Shown here: positions 36,889 through 39,547 of the stretch, in pieces
Position numbering within the stretch: the first letter of the stretch is position 1
How the letters are laid out: every line of letters begins with the position of its first letter
NCBI RefSeq assembly: GCF_014803725.1
Contig: NZ_JAAVBE010000023.1
Span: 27,540 to 67,086, forward strand
Direction of reading: 5' to 3'
Length of the DNA: 39,547 bases
Origin: Desulfovibrio sp.
GTDB taxonomy: Bacteria > Desulfobacterota > Desulfovibrionia > Desulfovibrionales > Desulfovibrionaceae
The notes under the pieces: generated by a model
What the model was told of the DNA's origin: nothing
What the model saw: only the letters and a program-made list of their open reading frames with translations
The model's database searches: none
Program-made: the position numbers and the translations under genes

Positions 36889-37680
36889 ATGGACATTTTC
36901 AGTTACGATCCTACCGCGGTGCTGAGCCTTCTGCTCACCATCATGCGCGTGAGCATCGTGATGTTCATGCTCCCGGTGTTTTCCACCAACAATATCCCGG
37001 TATTGGTCAAGGCCGCGGTGACCATGGTCTTTTCGCTCGCCGTGTGGCCGCATCTCGCGCTTTCCGGCTCGCTCATGCCAGCGCACCCCTTTGACCTCGC
37101 CATCATGGCCCTGGGCGAAGTTTTCATGGGCCTCGTGCTCGGCATGGCCGTCAATTTTCTGTTCATGGGCATCCAGTCCGGCGGCGAACTGCTCGGCTTC
37201 CAGATGGGCTTCACCATGATCAACTTCGCCGACCCCATCACCGGCAACCAGACCGGCGCCACGGCCTTCTTTCTCTGGATGGTGAGCCTGCTCACCTTCC
37301 TCACGCTCGACGGGCACCTCTACATGATCAAGGGCTTCGCGGCCTCCTTCGCCATCGTGCCGCCGGGCGCGCTCTTCATCGGCGAGAACCTGCTGTGGGA
37401 GGTGCTCGAGCTCTCGAGCCAGGTCTTCGTGCTCGCGCTGCAGATCGCCGCGCCGGTGATGGTGGCGCTCTTCATGGTGGAGGTCGCCCTGGGGCTCGTG
37501 GCGCGCACCTCGCCGCAGATCCACATCATGGAGTTCGGCTTTCCCATCAAGATCGGGGTGGGTTTCTTCTTCGTGGGCCTGTTGCTCGTGGTCATGGCCA
37601 ACAAGATCGAGGAGTTCATCACCGGCATCGACGGCCTGTTCACCAATCTTTTGCGCGGCATGAGCACGCTCTTCCAGTAG
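36889..37680 (+). CDS. fliR: Flagellar export apparatus protein FliR
   Basis: A 263-residue inner-membrane protein with about six hydrophobic helices, part of the FliPQR core of the flagellar type III export gate. The stretch PVFSTNNIPVLVKAAVTMVFSLAVWP and QMGFTMINFADPITGNQTG are family signatures. No flagellar genes other than cheV are near, whereas fliR usually sits with flhB and fliQ; flhB may lie elsewhere. No strong ribosome site is visible. A type III secretion SctT/SpaR protein is the alternative, but the neighbouring cheV supports flagella. Confidence 0.92.
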   Translation: MDIFSYDPTAVLSLLLTIMRVSIVMFMLPVFSTNNIPVLVKAAVTMVFSLAVWPHLALSGSLMPAHPFDLAIMALGEVFMGLVLGMAVNFLFMGIQSGGELLGFQMGFTMINFADPITGNQTGATAFFLWMVSLLTFLTLDGHLYMIKGFAASFAIVPPGALFIGENLLWEVLELSSQVFVLALQIAAPVMVALFMVEVALGLVARTSPQIHIMEFGFPIKIGVGFFFVGLLLVVMANKIEEFITGIDGLFTNLLRGMSTLFQ

Positions 37681-37732
37681 GCGACCCGAAACTTCGCGCA
37701 TGCCGCACTCCGCCCGCACCGCCAGAAAGCCT

Positions 37733-37761
37733 TTGAAACTTTGACGGAAACCCCGTATCCT
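37733..37761 (+). promoter_or_regulatory. Candidate sigma-70 promoter for the 67-aa membrane protein
   Basis: TTGAAA (37733-37738), a 17-base spacer, then TATCCT (37756-37761), matching five and four of six consensus bases. The predicted leader is short and holds GGAGGA at 37770-37775. Confidence 0.5.
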
Positions 37762-37780
37762 CCACCCCGGAGGATCCGCC

Positions 37781-37984
37781 ATGAGACGTAAACTCTTCCT
37801 CATCGTCATGGGTATCATCGCCCTGCTCGTCATCTTCCTCTGCTTCCGCATGGACGCCCTCTTCGTGGACGGCGCGCTGGAGGTCTTCCTGGTGGGCGTG
37901 GGCGTGGGCCTCGTGCTCGGCATCATCCTCACCGTCTGGATCGCCCGCAAGGTCGACGAACCCGAAGACAGGGACAAAGCCTGA
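37781..37984 (+). CDS. Small hypothetical membrane protein (67 aa)
   Basis: A 67-residue protein with two hydrophobic segments: LFLIVMGIIALLVIFLCF (residues about 4-21) and VFLVGVGVGLVLGIILTVWIA (about 35-55), and a charged tail DEPEDRDKA. It is preceded by GGAGGA and its own promoter at 37733-37761, which supports real expression. I do not recognise a family. It may be a small membrane-associated regulator, but nothing in the sequence shows it. Confidence 0.65.
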   Translation: MRRKLFLIVMGIIALLVIFLCFRMDALFVDGALEVFLVGVGVGLVLGIILTVWIARKVDEPEDRDKA

Positions 37985-38062
37985 ACCGCGCCCCCGCGGG
38001 CGCTCCCCGTTGCCGGGCCTGCATGAGCCTCGCGCGGCGGGTCGCCCGGCAAGGATAGTTTG

Positions 38063-38794
38063 ATGCCAGCAACTGTCAGCGTGCGCCAGCCCGGCCCGGC
38101 CTGGGCCGAGGGGCTTCGGCGCGCGCTCCCCATCACCCTCGGCTATGTGCCGGTGGGCTTCGCCTTTGGCGTGCTCGCCGTGAAGAACGGCATCCCCGCG
38201 GGGCTGGCCGTGGCCATGGCCGTGCTCATGTTTTCGGGCTCGGGGCAGTTCGTGTTCGCAAGCCTCTGGGGCGGCGGCGCGGGCATCCTCTCCACGGCCG
38301 CGGCCGTGGGCATCGTCAATTTGCGCTATCTGCTCATGTCCGCCGCGGAATCGCCCTGGCTCTCGCGCATCTCGCGCGTCAGGCGCTTCCTGCTCGGGCT
38401 CGGCCTCACGGACGAGACCTTCGCGGTGCACATCACGGCCCTGCAGGAGGGCTGGCCGCTCAACACGGCCACCATGTATATCTGCAATTCCACCACCCAC
38501 CTCTCCTGGGTGACTGGCTGCACCATCGGCGCCTTTTGCGGCAATCTCGTCAACGACGTGCGCCCGCTGGGGCTCGACTACGCCATCACCGCCATGTTCC
38601 TGGCGCTGCTCGTGCCCCAGTGCGCAAGCCGCCTGCATGTGCTCATCGCCATCTTCACCGGCGCGCTCTCGGTGGCGCTCAAGGCGGGGGGCATGAGCCA
38701 GTGGAACGTGGCCGTGGCCACGGTGGCCGGGGCCACCCTTGGCCTTGTGCTTTCCCTGCGCCAGAAGCGCGCCGGGCCGGAGGACGCGGCATGA
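38063..38794 (+). CDS. azlC: Branched-chain amino acid exporter large subunit AzlC
   Basis: A 243-residue polytopic membrane protein of the AzlC family. ALPITLGYVPVGFAFGVLAV, FSGSGQFVFASL and NLRYLLMSAA are typical. With the small AzlD subunit it exports branched-chain amino acids or analogues such as azaleucine. AAGGA lies upstream at 38051-38055. It overlaps azlD by four bases. The window thus has both an importer (livJHMGF) and an exporter for this class. Confidence 0.9.
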   Translation: MPATVSVRQPGPAWAEGLRRALPITLGYVPVGFAFGVLAVKNGIPAGLAVAMAVLMFSGSGQFVFASLWGGGAGILSTAAAVGIVNLRYLLMSAAESPWLSRISRVRRFLLGLGLTDETFAVHITALQEGWPLNTATMYICNSTTHLSWVTGCTIGAFCGNLVNDVRPLGLDYAITAMFLALLVPQCASRLHVLIAIFTGALSVALKAGGMSQWNVAVATVAGATLGLVLSLRQKRAGPEDAA

Positions 38795-39147
38795 GCGGCC
38801 TCTTTGCGTGGGCCGGCGAACACGAGGCGCTGTTGCTCTGCGTGGGCTGCGCCACCCTTGTGACGGTGCTCCCCAAGGTGCTGCCCGTGACCTTTTTGCG
38901 CGGGGATTGCCTGCCGCCGCTGTTGCGCCGCTGGCTCGACTTCGTGCCCGTGGCCGTCATGGCCGCCCTCGTGGCGCCGGACATCTTCATCTATGACGGC
39001 CGCTTCGACCTCTCCACCAGCAATCTCTTCCTCATGGTCTCCATTCCCACCTTCCTGGTGGCCTGGAAGACGAAAAACTATTTCGTCACCATCGCCGTGG
39101 GCATCGGCCTCGTCATCCTCGCCCGCTGGGCCGCCTGGGCGGTATGA
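38791..39147 (+). CDS. azlD: Branched-chain amino acid exporter small subunit AzlD
   Basis: A 118-residue membrane protein with about four hydrophobic helices (CVGCATLVTVLPKVLPVTFL, FVPVAVMAALVAPDIFI, LFLMVSIPTFLVAWKTKNYFVTIAVGIGLVI). It pairs with AzlC, its overlapping upstream neighbour. The ATG at 38791 lies in the ATGA overlap; the frame is open upstream inside azlC. It overlaps the next gene by four bases as well. Confidence 0.88.
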   Translation: MSGLFAWAGEHEALLLCVGCATLVTVLPKVLPVTFLRGDCLPPLLRRWLDFVPVAVMAALVAPDIFIYDGRFDLSTSNLFLMVSIPTFLVAWKTKNYFVTIAVGIGLVILARWAAWAV

Positions 39148-39410
39148 GTCCGCGGCCCTGCGCCCCGCCGCCACGGCACAGCGCCCGGCTGCTCGTGCGC
39201 CTGGCGCCGGCGGACGTGGCGCTCTTCCGCTTTCTCCTCGAAGCATACGAGAACCTTGCCTTCTTCACCGTGCTCGAGCGCAAGACCGCGCTGCTCAAGG
39301 TGGTATTTTCCCCGCAGCAGGAAGACGCCGTGCGGGCGGCGCTGGCCGAGATCGGCGCGAGCGTGCCGCTCACGGTGCGGGACTGGCCCTTTGGACGGCC
39401 TGATAACTGA
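39144..39410 (+). CDS. DUF4911 family protein
   Basis: An 88-residue cytoplasmic protein. After a Pro-rich start it has SARLLVRLAPADVALFRFLLEAYENLAFFTVLERKTALLKVVFSP (residues 13-57), which fits DUF4911, a small family of unknown function found in sulfate reducers. It looks like a compact alpha/beta domain and ends DWPFGRPDN. It overlaps azlD by four bases, so it is read from the same mRNA. Its role beside an amino acid exporter is unknown; an ACT-like sensing domain would fit the context but is only a guess. Confidence 0.7.
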   Translation: MSPRPCAPPPRHSARLLVRLAPADVALFRFLLEAYENLAFFTVLERKTALLKVVFSPQQEDAVRAALAEIGASVPLTVRDWPFGRPDN

Positions 39411-39439
39411 AAAAGTGCTGGAGCGACGCGGCCGCCGGC

Positions 39440-39547
39440 TCAGGCGATGGCCGCCTGTGCGGGCGTCTCGTCCTGCCCGCGCACGGGCCCGGAAAAGACG
39501 GGCTTGACGGCCATGAGCTTGTCCGTGCGGCCGAAGATATAGACCAC
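39440..39547 (-). CDS. C-terminal end of an unidentified protein (partial)
   Basis: The last 35 residues of a minus-strand gene whose start is beyond the window. The readable end is VVYIFGRTDKLMAVKPVFSG, then a polar tail (PVRGQDETPAQAAIA). The first part resembles the last strand and helix of a TrkA-C/RCK-C domain of potassium channels or transporters, but it is too short for a firm name. It is convergent with the DUF4911 gene, which ends 29 bases away. Confidence 0.45.
   Translation of the reverse strand: MVYIFGRTDKLMAVKPVFSGPVRGQDETPAQAAIA

Overview
The window looks like chromosomal DNA of a GC-rich, sulfate-reducing deltaproteobacterium of the Desulfovibrio group (Desulfovibrionaceae). 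This rests on several genes together: the siroheme-dependent heme pathway (ahbC, hemB, ahbD and an AhbA/AhbB-type decarboxylase subunit), a large Desulfovibrio-type trimeric porin, a [FeFe]-hydrogenase maturase (hydE), and a five-gene ECF nickel transporter with the NikK and NikL accessory proteins. No rRNA, tRNA, transposase, phage gene or CRISPR array was recognised. Species and strain cannot be named from the sequence alone.

Layout. Positions 1-3090 (minus strand): fba-gap (glycolysis/gluconeogenesis) and hydE. Positions 3220-6830 (plus): nikK-nikM-nikL-nikQ-nikO. Positions 6900-9400 (plus): an RluA-type pseudouridine synthase and der, linking to ribosome maturation. Positions 9590-14470 (plus): livJ-livH-livM-livG-livF, a complete branched-chain amino acid ABC importer. 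A DJ-1/PfpI gene follows on the minus strand. Positions 15340-17390 (plus): four poorly known genes (FmdB-type zinc ribbon, two small hypotheticals, a DUF2333 membrane protein). Positions 17750-21780 (minus): uvrD-thiL-class II aldolase. Positions 22220-24910 (plus): a hypothetical gene, then speB-panB. Positions 24960-26970: an XRE regulator divergent from a porin. Positions 27230-34910 (minus): recA, then alaS-ahbC-hemB-ahbD-ahbA/B, most of them overlapping or nearly touching. Positions 35200-39410 (plus): nth-cheV, fliR, a small membrane protein, azlC-azlD and a DUF4911 gene. The tail of one more minus-strand gene enters at the right edge.

How the genes work together. The heme cluster turns porphobilinogen precursors and siroheme into heme b: HemB makes porphobilinogen, the AhbA/B-type subunit decarboxylates siroheme, AhbC removes acetate side chains and AhbD makes the vinyl groups. 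The nickel importer would supply NiFe hydrogenase and similar enzymes. AzlCD exports, and LivJHMGF imports, branched-chain amino acids.

The most unusual content is non-coding. Two ~218 bp copies of an AT-rich repeat (17456-17673 and 21836-22054) lie in opposite orientations. The two arms of the main helix differ between copies at four paired positions, and each change in one arm is matched in the other, which is strong evidence for selected base pairing. A third site (14536-14564) carries only the 29-base tail, fused to a terminator. Other candidates are a small RNA (about 22936-23028) with an orphan promoter, a terminator and a pyrimidine-rich stretch; a run of four strong hairpins after the porin gene; and a sigma-28-like promoter ahead of an uncharacterised small gene.
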